The notes beneath the pieces are model-generated. The model was given only the letters and a program-made list of their open reading frames with translations, did not search any database and was not told the DNA's origin. From Cloacimonetes bacterium UBA5456 (GTDB taxonomy: Bacteria > Cloacimonadota > Cloacimonadia > Cloacimonadales > Cloacimonadaceae), in contig DIQS01000070.1 of the NCBI GenBank assembly GCA_002427325.1, positions 7,313 to 21,123 of the forward strand: a stretch of DNA of 13,811 bases, written 5' to 3'. The translations under genes and the position numbers were made by a program. Shown piece after piece: positions 6,432 to 13,719 of this stretch. Position 1 is the first letter of the stretch. Every line of letters starts with the position of its first letter.

Positions 6432-7334
6432 ATGAACCCTTTTATTGAAAAGACGATACCACTTATTGCGGCATTCTTTTTGGGCATATTCATGAAGAAA
6501 GTGAAGTTTCTCAGTAAAGAAGATGCGCCAGTATTGCTCAAATTTGTTCTCAGCGTGAGTTTGCCGGCATTGGCAATTCAGGCTATCTATAATGTAGATA
6601 TACATTTAAATATGCTTCTCATCCCGCTGCTGGCGATGTTAGTCGTTATGGTAATGTATGGTTTAGGACATCTGGCAAATGTGTTTTTCAAGATGCCAAA
6701 ACGTACCTTTGGGAGCTTTCTCATCGGGGTGATGATCATGAATACGGCTTATGCGCTGCCGTTCTTTCATGCTCTTTTTGGAGATGAAGGCCTTGCGCGG
6801 GCATCACTGTTTGACTTTGGTAATTCATTCATGATCTTCACTTTCAGCTATTATAATGCCATCAAATATGGCGGGAAAGAGGAAAAAGGAAAAATCGAGT
6901 GGAAGAAGTTTCTCAGGTTGCCGCCGCTCTATGCCATGGCAATTGCTTTCATCGTGAAGTTTAGCGGCTATGTTCTCCCGCCGGTGGTGGAGGATTTTCT
7001 CACGCTCACGGGCTCGCCTACCGTTCCATTGGTGATGGTGGCTTTGGGGCTATATTTCGAGCCTAAGCTTCAGAATCTGGGCAAGGCTTTCGCGGCTATC
7101 TTCATCCGCATGGTTTTGGGACTCTTTGCGGGCTGGGGGATATCGCTTCTCTTTGGTCTTGAAGGGCTTACGGCGACGGTTGTGACGGTCGGAGCATCCT
7201 TGCCGATAGGGTTTAATACGCTCATCTTTTCCGATTTGGAGGACCTCGACAGAGAGTTTGCGGCAACCATGGTCAGTATTTCGATGATAATTGCGCTGTT
7301 TTCTTTGCCGATATTGATATACCTATTTAGTTGA
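6432..7334 (+). CDS. AEC (auxin efflux carrier) family permease
   Basis: This 300-residue protein has about nine to ten hydrophobic helices over its whole length and fits the bacterial AEC transporter family, whose members move small organic anions such as malate or malonate. Family-like features are the N-terminal LIAAFFLGIFMKK segment, SLPALAIQAIYNV (43-55) in the first half, and GASLPIGFNTLIFS near the C-terminus. The substrate cannot be told. It starts five bases after the phosphate transporter stop (GCGAG just before the ATG) and ends shortly before a terminator, so it is the last gene of that operon. Its link to phosphate uptake is unclear. Confidence 0.85.
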   Translation: MNPFIEKTIPLIAAFFLGIFMKKVKFLSKEDAPVLLKFVLSVSLPALAIQAIYNVDIHLNMLLIPLLAMLVVMVMYGLGHLANVFFKMPKRTFGSFLIGVMIMNTAYALPFFHALFGDEGLARASLFDFGNSFMIFTFSYYNAIKYGGKEEKGKIEWKKFLRLPPLYAMAIAFIVKFSGYVLPPVVEDFLTLTGSPTVPLVMVALGLYFEPKLQNLGKAFAAIFIRMVLGLFAGWGISLLFGLEGLTATVVTVGASLPIGFNTLIFSDLEDLDREFAATMVSISMIIALFSLPILIYLFS

Positions 7335-7344
7335 AATCAAAAAT

Positions 7345-7389
7345 AAAGACCTCCACTGGTTTGCTCCATCGCACTCTGCGGAGGTCTTT
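7345..7389. terminator. Bidirectional rho-independent terminator
   Basis: A perfect 10-bp stem (AAAGACCTCC at 7345-7354 with GGAGGTCTTT at 7380-7389) encloses a 25-base loop. It is followed by T residues on the plus strand (7387-7392) and by a T-rich run on the minus strand. It lies between the convergent AEC gene (ends 7334) and tsaB (ends 7410), and can serve both. Confidence 0.85.
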
Positions 7390-7409
7390 TTATTATGTTT
7401 AAAAAGCTG

Positions 7410-8087
7410 TTATTTCTTATTGCGTGCTTTGATCTGAGCCGTGCTTTCCCGGATGTAGAGCGGAGCTAAGTCCATGAGTTCCTCGCCTCTATGCTCTTTT
7501 GTTGCTTTGTTTTCAAGGAGCCAGAGGAGATGTTCTGCTTTTGGGAAAAACATGGTTTCGTCGGCATAGTTTAGCGCGATTCCGGCTTCATCCATGATGG
7601 GCTTGATGTGTTGCACGCCGCTTCCGGTGATGATGCAATCCTTGAGATCATAATCGAGCAAATCCTGTGGGATCACGGCTTTAGGCGGCATAAGCTCTGT
7701 TAGACTCGGCGAATATCTGGCGATATAAAGCTCCTTCATGCGAGCATCGAGCGCTACGAATATCTCTTTATCAAAGCCGATGAGCGGGCTTGCGCCGAGG
7801 ATGAGCGAGTCAAAAGTGAATACGGGGATATTTAGCGCAAAAGCCATACCTTTGGCTGTGGCGAGCCCGATGCGCAGTCCCGTGAACGAGCCGGGGCCAA
7901 TGCTGAGCACGATTGCGCTGAGGTCTTTGGGCTGGTATCCGCAAAGCTTGAAAGCCTCGTCGATTGCCGGCATGAGCGTCTCGCTGTGAGTGATGCGTAT
8001 ATCAAAATATGCGCTGTAAACGAGGCTCTGCTCTTCTTTCAAAGCGATGGAACCAAAGCTTTGGGAAGTGTCAAGCGCGAGAATCAA
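7410..8087 (-). CDS. tsaB: tRNA threonylcarbamoyladenosine biosynthesis protein TsaB
   Basis: This 225-residue cytoplasmic protein is TsaB, the non-catalytic partner of TsaD in making the t6A37 modification of ANN-decoding tRNAs. It has the ASKHA-fold N-terminus (ILALDTSQSFGSIAL), the HSETLMPAI segment (34-42) and the diagnostic SIGPGSFTGLRIGLATAKG (62-80). The length is normal. The start is a TTG (8085-8087) inside the stop of the upstream gene: the sequence TTGA is shared, a four-base overlap that points to translational coupling. The TTG is favoured because MILALDTS is the standard N-terminus. Its co-operonic partner is a di-iron protein, not TsaD or TsaE. Confidence 0.93.
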   Translation of the reverse strand: MILALDTSQSFGSIALKEEQSLVYSAYFDIRITHSETLMPAIDEAFKLCGYQPKDLSAIVLSIGPGSFTGLRIGLATAKGMAFALNIPVFTFDSLILGASPLIGFDKEIFVALDARMKELYIARYSPSLTELMPPKAVIPQDLLDYDLKDCIITGSGVQHIKPIMDEAGIALNYADETMFFPKAEHLLWLLENKATKEHRGEELMDLAPLYIRESTAQIKARNKK

Positions 8088-8536
8088 TTGCCGCCGCTCA
8101 AAAAGTCGTCGTAAAGTTTTTCAAAGTGGTTTTTGTGTTTTGCCTCGTCCTGTGCCAATCTCTTGAATAGCTTGGATATCTCGGGGTCGCTAAAGCGTTG
8201 GCCCATCTCACTATATAGTTTGAAAGATTGCTCTTCGCGCTTCATTGCACGGATGAGGATATTCTGATAGGTAAGCTCTTCATCGCTGGGTTCGTGCACC
8301 ATATAGTCAGCGATTTTGAGGTTTTGAATCTCTCTGACCTCGTTTAGCTGAGCACCTTTCTTGCGTATTCCTTCTATGGTGACGATGTGGCTCATCTCCA
8401 TGAGTTCCAGTTCTTTGAGCATTTCTTTCTGCGAGGCAAACTTGGCTTGACTTTGCAAATCGCGATAGAAAGCTACTGCTTCTTCTTCGCGGGCTACGGC
8501 AAAATCTAAGATTTCATTGAATTCGGCAGTGGTCAT
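8084..8536 (-). CDS. Small ferritin-like (rubrerythrin-type) di-iron protein
   Basis: This 150-residue helical protein has the ligand pattern of a ferritin-like di-iron four-helix bundle: E17 in AREEEAVAFY, E47-x2-H50, E101 in KREEQSFKLY, and E131-x2-H134. It lacks the C-terminal rubredoxin domain of true rubrerythrin. Likely roles are peroxide or oxygen reduction, or iron handling, in the cytoplasm; the exact reaction cannot be read. The ATG at 8534-8536 has AGAGGG upstream. It lies after the terminator of the superoxide reductase operon, so it may have its own promoter in the 74-bp gap or depend on read-through. It is coupled to tsaB by a four-base overlap. Confidence 0.85.
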   Translation of the reverse strand: MTTAEFNEILDFAVAREEEAVAFYRDLQSQAKFASQKEMLKELELMEMSHIVTIEGIRKKGAQLNEVREIQNLKIADYMVHEPSDEELTYQNILIRAMKREEQSFKLYSEMGQRFSDPEISKLFKRLAQDEAKHKNHFEKLYDDFLSGGN

Positions 8537-8564
8537 AATCCCTCTTTATCAATCATTGTTTTGG

Positions 8565-8597
8565 AAAAAATACCGGGGAGAAGCTTGTCTCCCCGGT
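8565..8597 (-). terminator. Rho-independent terminator after rubredoxin
   Basis: A perfect 10-bp GC-rich stem (8572-8581 with 8588-8597) closes a 6-base loop and is followed on the minus strand by TATTTTTT (8572-8565). It lies 13 bases after the rubredoxin stop and separates the stress operon from the ferritin-like gene. Confidence 0.93.
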
Positions 8598-8610
8598 GCA
8601 ATACAGGTTG

Positions 8611-8751
8611 TTATTCTACGGGTTCAAACATGTCTTTCCCAACGCCGCATTCCGGGCAAACAAAGTCTTCCGGAAGCTTTTCGAAGGGAACGTTATCATT
8701 TTCAGCCGGATCATAGACCCAGCCACAGGCGATGCATACAAATTTCTGCAT
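8611..8751 (-). CDS. Rubredoxin, short form (46 residues)
   Basis: This small Fe(Cys)4 electron carrier has both rubredoxin knuckles: CIACGW (C6, C9) and CPECG (C32, C35), plus the family phrases WVYDPAE and VGKDMFEPVE. It is 46 residues, against the usual 52-54; the missing residues fall in the loop between DPAE and the second knuckle, and a Phe (30) replaces the usual Trp before VCP. It very likely passes electrons to superoxide reductase and rubrerythrin encoded upstream in the same operon (21-bp gap after rubrerythrin). The ATG has a strong AAAAAGGAGC site. A terminator follows directly. Confidence 0.95.
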   Translation of the reverse strand: MQKFVCIACGWVYDPAENDNVPFEKLPEDFVCPECGVGKDMFEPVE

Positions 8752-8772
8752 GATAGCTCCTTTTTAATTTTA

Positions 8773-9369
8773 TTAATATGTTTCTATGTGAACTTCAAAA
8801 TAGCTCTGAGGATGGTCGCACGCGGGGCAGACTTTCGGAGCTGTTTCACCTTCATGGATATATCCGCAATTCAGACATTTCCAAAATACCTTACCTTCTT
8901 TCTTGAAGACGGCCATGTTTTTGACATTATCATATAACTTTCGGAAGCGCATCTCATGCGATTTTTCTACTTTAGCGATGATTTTGAAGGAAGCAGCAAT
9001 CTCCTTAAAACCTTCCTTTTCAGCGATCTCGGCAAAGGTGGGATAGAGGTCTGTCCATTCCTCGTTTTCGCCTTCTGCTGCATATTGCAAGTTTTTAAGG
9101 GTGGCATTTTCGCCTTCAGCCCAGCCAACAGGATAGCCGGCATTGATCATGATTGCTTCAGATTCAATCCCGTTTTTCAGCATGTGGCGGAAAAAGACTT
9201 TCGCGTGTTCCTTTTCGTTTAACGCAGTTTCCATAAATATGTTTGAGATTTGCTCATAGCCTTCTTTTTTGGCAGTCTTTGCGGCATATTCATAGCGCAT
9301 TCTGGCCTGACTCTCGCCAGCGAAGGACTTCATGAGGTTTTCAGCAGTTTTTGTATCTTTAAAAGACAT
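8773..9369 (-). CDS. Rubrerythrin
   Basis: This 198-residue cytoplasmic NADH/rubredoxin-linked peroxidase reduces hydrogen peroxide to water in anaerobes. The N-terminal di-iron bundle shows E19 in AGESQAR, E52-x2-H55, the GENEE segment (E101, E104) and E135-x2-H138. The C-terminal rubredoxin-like domain has C165-x2-C168 and C181-x2-C184. Length and domain order are those of classical rubrerythrin. The ATG at 9367-9369 is clear because AAAGGAGGT stands just upstream; a TTG seven codons earlier contains that site and is rejected. It is the middle gene of the superoxide reductase-rubrerythrin-rubredoxin operon, 27 bp after superoxide reductase. Confidence 0.96.
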   Translation of the reverse strand: MSFKDTKTAENLMKSFAGESQARMRYEYAAKTAKKEGYEQISNIFMETALNEKEHAKVFFRHMLKNGIESEAIMINAGYPVGWAEGENATLKNLQYAAEGENEEWTDLYPTFAEIAEKEGFKEIAASFKIIAKVEKSHEMRFRKLYDNVKNMAVFKKEGKVFWKCLNCGYIHEGETAPKVCPACDHPQSYFEVHIETY

Positions 9370-9396
9370 TGTTTTACCTCCTTTATACAAAGATAT

Positions 9397-9774
9397 TTAA
9401 GCTTTCCACAATCCGTGGAGATTGCAGTATTCGCGGACGCTGATCACATCTGCCATCTTTGCGGGGAACTCACATACGGGAGCATCTCCGGGCTTGAATT
9501 CATGACGACATACTTTGTCTTTAGTTAATACTTCAACGAAGGCGATATAGTGCTTTTCTTCCATAGGATGATGCACAGAACCAACTTCGACTTTAATGTG
9601 ATCGCCCATATCGTGGACGACGGGGATATGCTTTTCATAGGCGGCTTCTTCGGTGTTTTCTGCCAACAGCTTCATAGGCTGGTTGCAGCAAACCAATTCA
9701 CCTTTACCGCCAAACACTGCTTCGACTGTATTGCCACAAATTGAGCAGTGCCATATCTGACGTATTGTTATCAT
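9397..9774 (-). CDS. Superoxide reductase (desulfoferrodoxin, two-iron type)
   Basis: This 125-residue enzyme reduces superoxide to hydrogen peroxide without releasing oxygen. The N-terminal desulforedoxin-like centre I has C10, C13, C29 and C30. The catalytic centre II ligands are all present: H49, H69, H75, H120 and C117 (YCNLHGLW), and the catalytic E47-K48 pair precedes H49. The ATG at 9772-9774 has a GGAGGT site; the in-frame ATG four codons upstream is itself part of that site. It is the first gene of the operon with rubrerythrin and rubredoxin, which together detoxify superoxide and the peroxide produced from it. Confidence 0.96.
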   Translation of the reverse strand: MITIRQIWHCSICGNTVEAVFGGKGELVCCNQPMKLLAENTEEAAYEKHIPVVHDMGDHIKVEVGSVHHPMEEKHYIAFVEVLTKDKVCRHEFKPGDAPVCEFPAKMADVISVREYCNLHGLWKA

Positions 9775-9809
9775 CTTTACCTCCATAACTTTAGGTCATG
9801 AGTGCGAAG

Positions 9810-9835
9810 ATGCTACTTATAGGTTGTTCTGTCAA
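9810..9835 (-). promoter_or_regulatory. Candidate promoter of the superoxide reductase operon
   Basis: On the minus strand a perfect TTGACA (9835-9830) is followed after 14 bases by TAGCAT (9815-9810), 35 bases upstream of the start codon. The short spacing is odd but matches the candidate upstream of the phosphate operon. No clear PerR or Fur box was recognised. Confidence 0.4.
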
Positions 9836-9836
9836 C

Positions 9837-9900
9837 AAAAAAAGCACTCTCCCGTCAAAAAAGTGAAGATTACCTCAAATTTTGGCGAGAGAAAATGCTT
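9837..9900 (-). terminator. Possible terminator of the CotH-protein gene
   Basis: On the minus strand AAGCA and CTCTC (9900-9887, split by four T) pair with GAGAG and TGCTT (9851-9842), extended by two G-C pairs, around a loop of about 30 bases. A run of seven to eight T follows (9843-9836). The loop and bulge make it weaker than the others, and the T-run abuts the candidate superoxide reductase promoter. Confidence 0.5.
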
Positions 9901-9907
9901 TATATGC

Positions 9908-12900
9908 TCATTTTACGATAATTATTTTCTTTGTGGCAACATATTTGCCAAAGCTCATTTTGATGAGATAAACGCCGCTACTGAGTTTGCGCGAGTTTTT
10001 GTCGCGAGCATCAAATCTCCAGCGATAGTGTCCCTTTATATCGTGGTTGATGCTATGCATTCTAACCATTTGACCTTTAATGTTATATATGCGGAATTCC
10101 ACCTTCCCACCGTCATTAATCTCATAGGTGATATTCGTGTTTTCAGCAAAGGGATTGGGGAAAGCGCCAAGGAGCTTATTTTGTTCAGGAAATGAACCCA
10201 TTGCGCTGAGTGCAAGAATGAGCTCTTCTCCCAAAACGTGGTGAACGATTTTGAGCTCTGAATCATAGTTGCCTTCTTTTTCGGGAATGAAATATAGATC
10301 AAAAGATGTGGTTGAAAAAGCGGCAAAGCTATATTCAATGCTGGTGACGGCTGATTGCATCTCGCTATCGGGACAGGCGAGCAAGAAGCCTTCCGGGATA
10401 GTGATGATGGTTTTCACGTCAAAGTCAGACTCGTTTATCACAGAGAAGCTCTTCTTCATATTTGCACCGATGGAGCAATTCCCGAAGTCCAAATGATCCT
10501 CAAGAAGCGTCATTTGAGGGGCTTTTGCCATGGCAAACACGCTGAAATTATCAAAGCGATCGTTGCCCGAATCGTTGGATGCCGAGTCGCCGGTAAAGAG
10601 TATTTTGAGCACGAGATCAGGATTGTTATTCGTTGCGCTATCCGAGCCGAGGTCAAAGCGATACAGCTCCCACTCAGGGATTTCGATGATGCTATAATCG
10701 CGCACAAAAACCCAGTTATCTCCTCCATCCACAGAGTAATAGAGCTCTTGCGTCTCCGCGCCGTTACTCGTTCTTGCCGAGGCAAAAGCGACGCTGATAT
10801 TCTCAAATCCAGCACTTGGAATCTGAATCAAAAGCTCTCGCGTATCGGAAGGATTGCGCACTCTCAACACAGCCCCTTGATCCGGCAAAACCCCCATTTG
10901 TAGATTGAGGTTTGAAACGGGGTCTTGCGCCCGATGCGTTCTTTTGTCCATATATCCATCGCCTGTGCCGGGATAGGTGATCATCCCTTGTTCGCCGATG
11001 GAAAAGTCGCTGGGAACTTCTGTAAATTCCCCGCTGGGGAGATCGTTAAAATGCCAATAGTGAACAATATCCATATGTGTTTGCGGATCGATGATATACA
11101 CTGCTTTGAGCTGAATATCTCCCTGCGGATAGATCGTGATCTTGGGATTTGCGCTCCTGACATCACCTTCCCAATGGCTGAACACATAGCCTTCATTTGC
11201 CTCTGCAACGAGCTCTATAGGCATGCCAACATGATATTTAGCTGAGAGAGGGAAGCTGGCATAGGCATCGTTTAAACCGTCTAAAGTGATGCTATTGAGC
11301 CCGATCTTTGCAGACTTTGCATGATTCGTATCCAGCGTGAGCACAAATTCATCGCCGAGCTCAAAAAACTCTTTCAACTGCGAACGTGCAGAAACTCCTC
11401 TATTTTCGGCGAAGTCTCGCATGCCATTAATATATGAATTCCAATCATTTAAAGAGGTGGGAAGTCTCCATCTTCTGGAGTGTTCGAGCACGATGCTTTG
11501 AATTTCATCCGCCTTCTCATTGATGATTCCAAGCATGCGTGGTTGGGAAAAATGAAGCACCATGAGATCCAAAAAGCGACTGTAGAACTGTTCTTCAAAT
11601 TCCGGTGCTGCCAAGAGTGCCCTAAACAAGACCCCGAAATAGGTGTTAGAGTTATAAAGCTCTTGCAGACTGTTTCTTTCGACGAGTGCCATATTTGAGA
11701 AAGAGATGTCCATATCGTGCATCATCCAACGCCAGCGCCCATCTAAACCATAGGGTGCATCGGGCTCATAGGCATCGGTTTTGTTCCTAAAAAATCTGAT
11801 GTTTTTAAACGGCCAATCATAGTTTGAAGTAAAAACCTGCGCGACAGCATAATCGATGAAGTTTTCCACATCTATCAGAGTGTTAAGATGCTGATAATTA
11901 TCAGGATCGCTCATGTCATGAGAAAGTGCATACTCAATTAGGGCAAGGAAATGCTCGTCGTTGCCTTCTTCGACAACTCCCTCATCTTCAAGGAAATCTA
12001 TGTTATCTGGATCAGCCCCGAAGTTCCGCGCTATGAGATATTTATCAAATCTCTCACGGATATTGAAGATGCCCCAGAACTCTGAATTCATATATAATAC
12101 AGCCGGCTGATATGCTTGAGTGTGAAAGCTGAGTCCAGAGCAGATTGCCTGAACCGCTCCGTCGTGCATGAGCGACTTGTTCCAATTTTGTCCTCCGTTT
12201 CTTATGAGCAATCTTTTGAAGCTATCAAAATCCCTATCGGGGAAGAACTTATGATCGAATGAAAACTTTTCCGGGTCGTTTTTTGCATAGAGTCTCAAGG
12301 TTTTCCCAGATAGCGAGCGTGTTGCTCCGCCATTGAGCCTGATCCCAACATTTTGCCTGAGTTTTGCCAGAGATTGGTCAAAATCAAAGAACTCAAAAGA
12401 GCCCGGGAACTCCCATTCTGAGCCTCTTCTGTGCCAGTTTGAAGGATCAAATTGGTTGTAGTTCATGAATGGATGGGATTGCCTGTATTCGTCGTAATCC
12501 ACTCCGGCAGTGTAGATTCCATCATAGTAATCAAAGAGGTGATTCTCGCTGATACCGACGCTAATGACCGGCAGAGCATAGTGTTGACGTCCTTCAGGGA
12601 AGAGAAAATAGCTGTGACTCACCGAACTGCTCATGCTCCCATCTGGTGCATAAGCCTTTGCCCTCACGAGAGTTGCCTTCTTGATAAGCGTGGTCGGCAT
12701 ATAGTTCGGTTCCAAGGCAACCACTGAGGAAAACATGCTGAGATAGTTCTCGTCTCCGCTCCGATCGAGGATTTCGATGATGCCATCCTCTTCAAGTGCC
12801 AGAGATGTGAAAGAGGCGGTCAAAAACTCACCAAAAGGGTCGCCAACATGATAAGGGTAAGAATTTTTATATTGATAGCTCGTACCTTCGAGATTCATGA

Positions 12901-13582
12901 TATCCGGCTCAGAACCGTCTAGGGTGTAGATGATGCTCACCTCAGGATTGGGATGGCTGAGCACGAGCTCAAAGCTCTCGCCATAAAAGCCGCCGTCATG
13001 TGAAAATAAGGGCGGGCTGAGCTCCTCGGACAAGACGGGCTCTGGATTTGGCGCACCAGGCGTAAAGTCGTCATAGAAAAACCATGCTCCCGTGCCATTG
13101 GGATATCTGCCGTAGGAGATGTCCGAAGCCATGGGAACGGGCTCCATAAGGTCGATTTGCAGCCCAGAATGATGCGTGAGCAAGACCTCTTCACCTTCAG
13201 CTTTGATGCTGAAATTCGTATGCAGCGGCGCCTCTGGATCGAGTTTATCCTTGCCGGATGCCCAGATGAGCATATATTCGCCGGGCGCTATGCTGACAGC
13301 GGGGAAGACCCACTTAAAAGGATTGCTCTCCTTGTCCGAAAGACCATATCCCGCCAGGTCAACGGTGTCATCGCCATAATTATAAATTTCCACCCAGTCC
13401 GAATATTCCCCGTCTTCATCGGCAACTGCTGAGCTGTTTGATGCCATTACTTCATTGATAGATATTAAGATAGTGTCATCGACAATTTTTGGGGGATTGA
13501 TCATCTTTGAATATAATAATCCCGTCGATATGAATAAAACACAGAGTGCTACGATAAAGGCTAAGGTCTTGTGACTGTTCAT
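9908..13582 (-). CDS. Large exported multidomain protein: lamin-tail, CotH-kinase, repeat domains and C-terminal sorting domain
   Basis: This 1224-residue protein has a signal peptide (about 1-25, no lipobox Cys). In order follow a lamin-tail domain (about 38-160, INEVMASNSS...DWVEIYNYG), a chitobiase/hexosaminidase-type beta domain (190-325, IIYTLDGSEPD), a CotH-kinase domain (336-700), an InlB-like bacterial repeat (745-830, GYVFSHWEGDV), a jelly-roll region (838-1018, YYSVDGGDNW), an Ig-like SPD-2/Hydin-type domain (1023-1130), and a FlgD-Ig/type A sorting domain (1135-1224, GAFPNPFAENTNITYEI...GVYLIKM). CotH core motifs are present: FWGIFNIRERFD (502-513), NYDWPFKN (587-594) and HDMD (622-625). 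It should be exported and kept at or released from the surface. The CotH domain may phosphorylate a surface protein; the target is unknown. TGAGGACGGAAC precedes the ATG. TATAAT-like boxes lie upstream (13656-13661, 13601-13606) without a good -35. Confidence 0.9.
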   Translation of the reverse strand: MNSHKTLAFIVALCVLFISTGLLYSKMINPPKIVDDTILISINEVMASNSSAVADEDGEYSDWVEIYNYGDDTVDLAGYGLSDKESNPFKWVFPAVSIAPGEYMLIWASGKDKLDPEAPLHTNFSIKAEGEEVLLTHHSGLQIDLMEPVPMASDISYGRYPNGTGAWFFYDDFTPGAPNPEPVLSEELSPPLFSHDGGFYGESFELVLSHPNPEVSIIYTLDGSEPDIMNLEGTSYQYKNSYPYHVGDPFGEFLTASFTSLALEEDGIIEILDRSGDENYLSMFSSVVALEPNYMPTTLIKKATLVRAKAYAPDGSMSSSVSHSYFLFPEGRQHYALPVISVGISENHLFDYYDGIYTAGVDYDEYRQSHPFMNYNQFDPSNWHRRGSEWEFPGSFEFFDFDQSLAKLRQNVGIRLNGGATRSLSGKTLRLYAKNDPEKFSFDHKFFPDRDFDSFKRLLIRNGGQNWNKSLMHDGAVQAICSGLSFHTQAYQPAVLYMNSEFWGIFNIRERFDKYLIARNFGADPDNIDFLEDEGVVEEGNDEHFLALIEYALSHDMSDPDNYQHLNTLIDVENFIDYAVAQVFTSNYDWPFKNIRFFRNKTDAYEPDAPYGLDGRWRWMMHDMDISFSNMALVERNSLQELYNSNTYFGVLFRALLAAPEFEEQFYSRFLDLMVLHFSQPRMLGIINEKADEIQSIVLEHSRRWRLPTSLNDWNSYINGMRDFAENRGVSARSQLKEFFELGDEFVLTLDTNHAKSAKIGLNSITLDGLNDAYASFPLSAKYHVGMPIELVAEANEGYVFSHWEGDVRSANPKITIYPQGDIQLKAVYIIDPQTHMDIVHYWHFNDLPSGEFTEVPSDFSIGEQGMITYPGTGDGYMDKRTHRAQDPVSNLNLQMGVLPDQGAVLRVRNPSDTRELLIQIPSAGFENISVAFASARTSNGAETQELYYSVDGGDNWVFVRDYSIIEIPEWELYRFDLGSDSATNNNPDLVLKILFTGDSASNDSGNDRFDNFSVFAMAKAPQMTLLEDHLDFGNCSIGANMKKSFSVINESDFDVKTIITIPEGFLLACPDSEMQSAVTSIEYSFAAFSTTSFDLYFIPEKEGNYDSELKIVHHVLGEELILALSAMGSFPEQNKLLGAFPNPFAENTNITYEINDGGKVEFRIYNIKGQMVRMHSINHDIKGHYRWRFDARDKNSRKLSSGVYLIKMSFGKYVATKKIIIVK

Positions 13583-13719
13583 GTTCCGTCCTCATAACTA
13601 ATTATAAATGTGCTTAATTGCTGTCCTGCGACAATGCTTTGTTTCGGTTTCAAAAATTATATAGACTACATCAAATCCATACGCGACATTCGTGCGTTCA
13701 GACAGATTTTGTCAATGAG

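Noticed and set aside
9370..9390. Upstream TTG start for rubrerythrin
   Set aside because: Those codons include the AGGAGGT ribosome-binding site of the ATG at 9369.
9775..9786. Upstream ATG start for superoxide reductase
   Set aside because: That ATG is part of the ATGGAGGT ribosome-binding site; starting at 9774 gives the standard N-terminus and ligand numbering.
10355..10903. Plus-strand open frame of 182 codons inside the CotH-protein gene
   Set aside because: The minus strand encodes a continuous multidomain protein here, and no ribosome site supports the plus frame.
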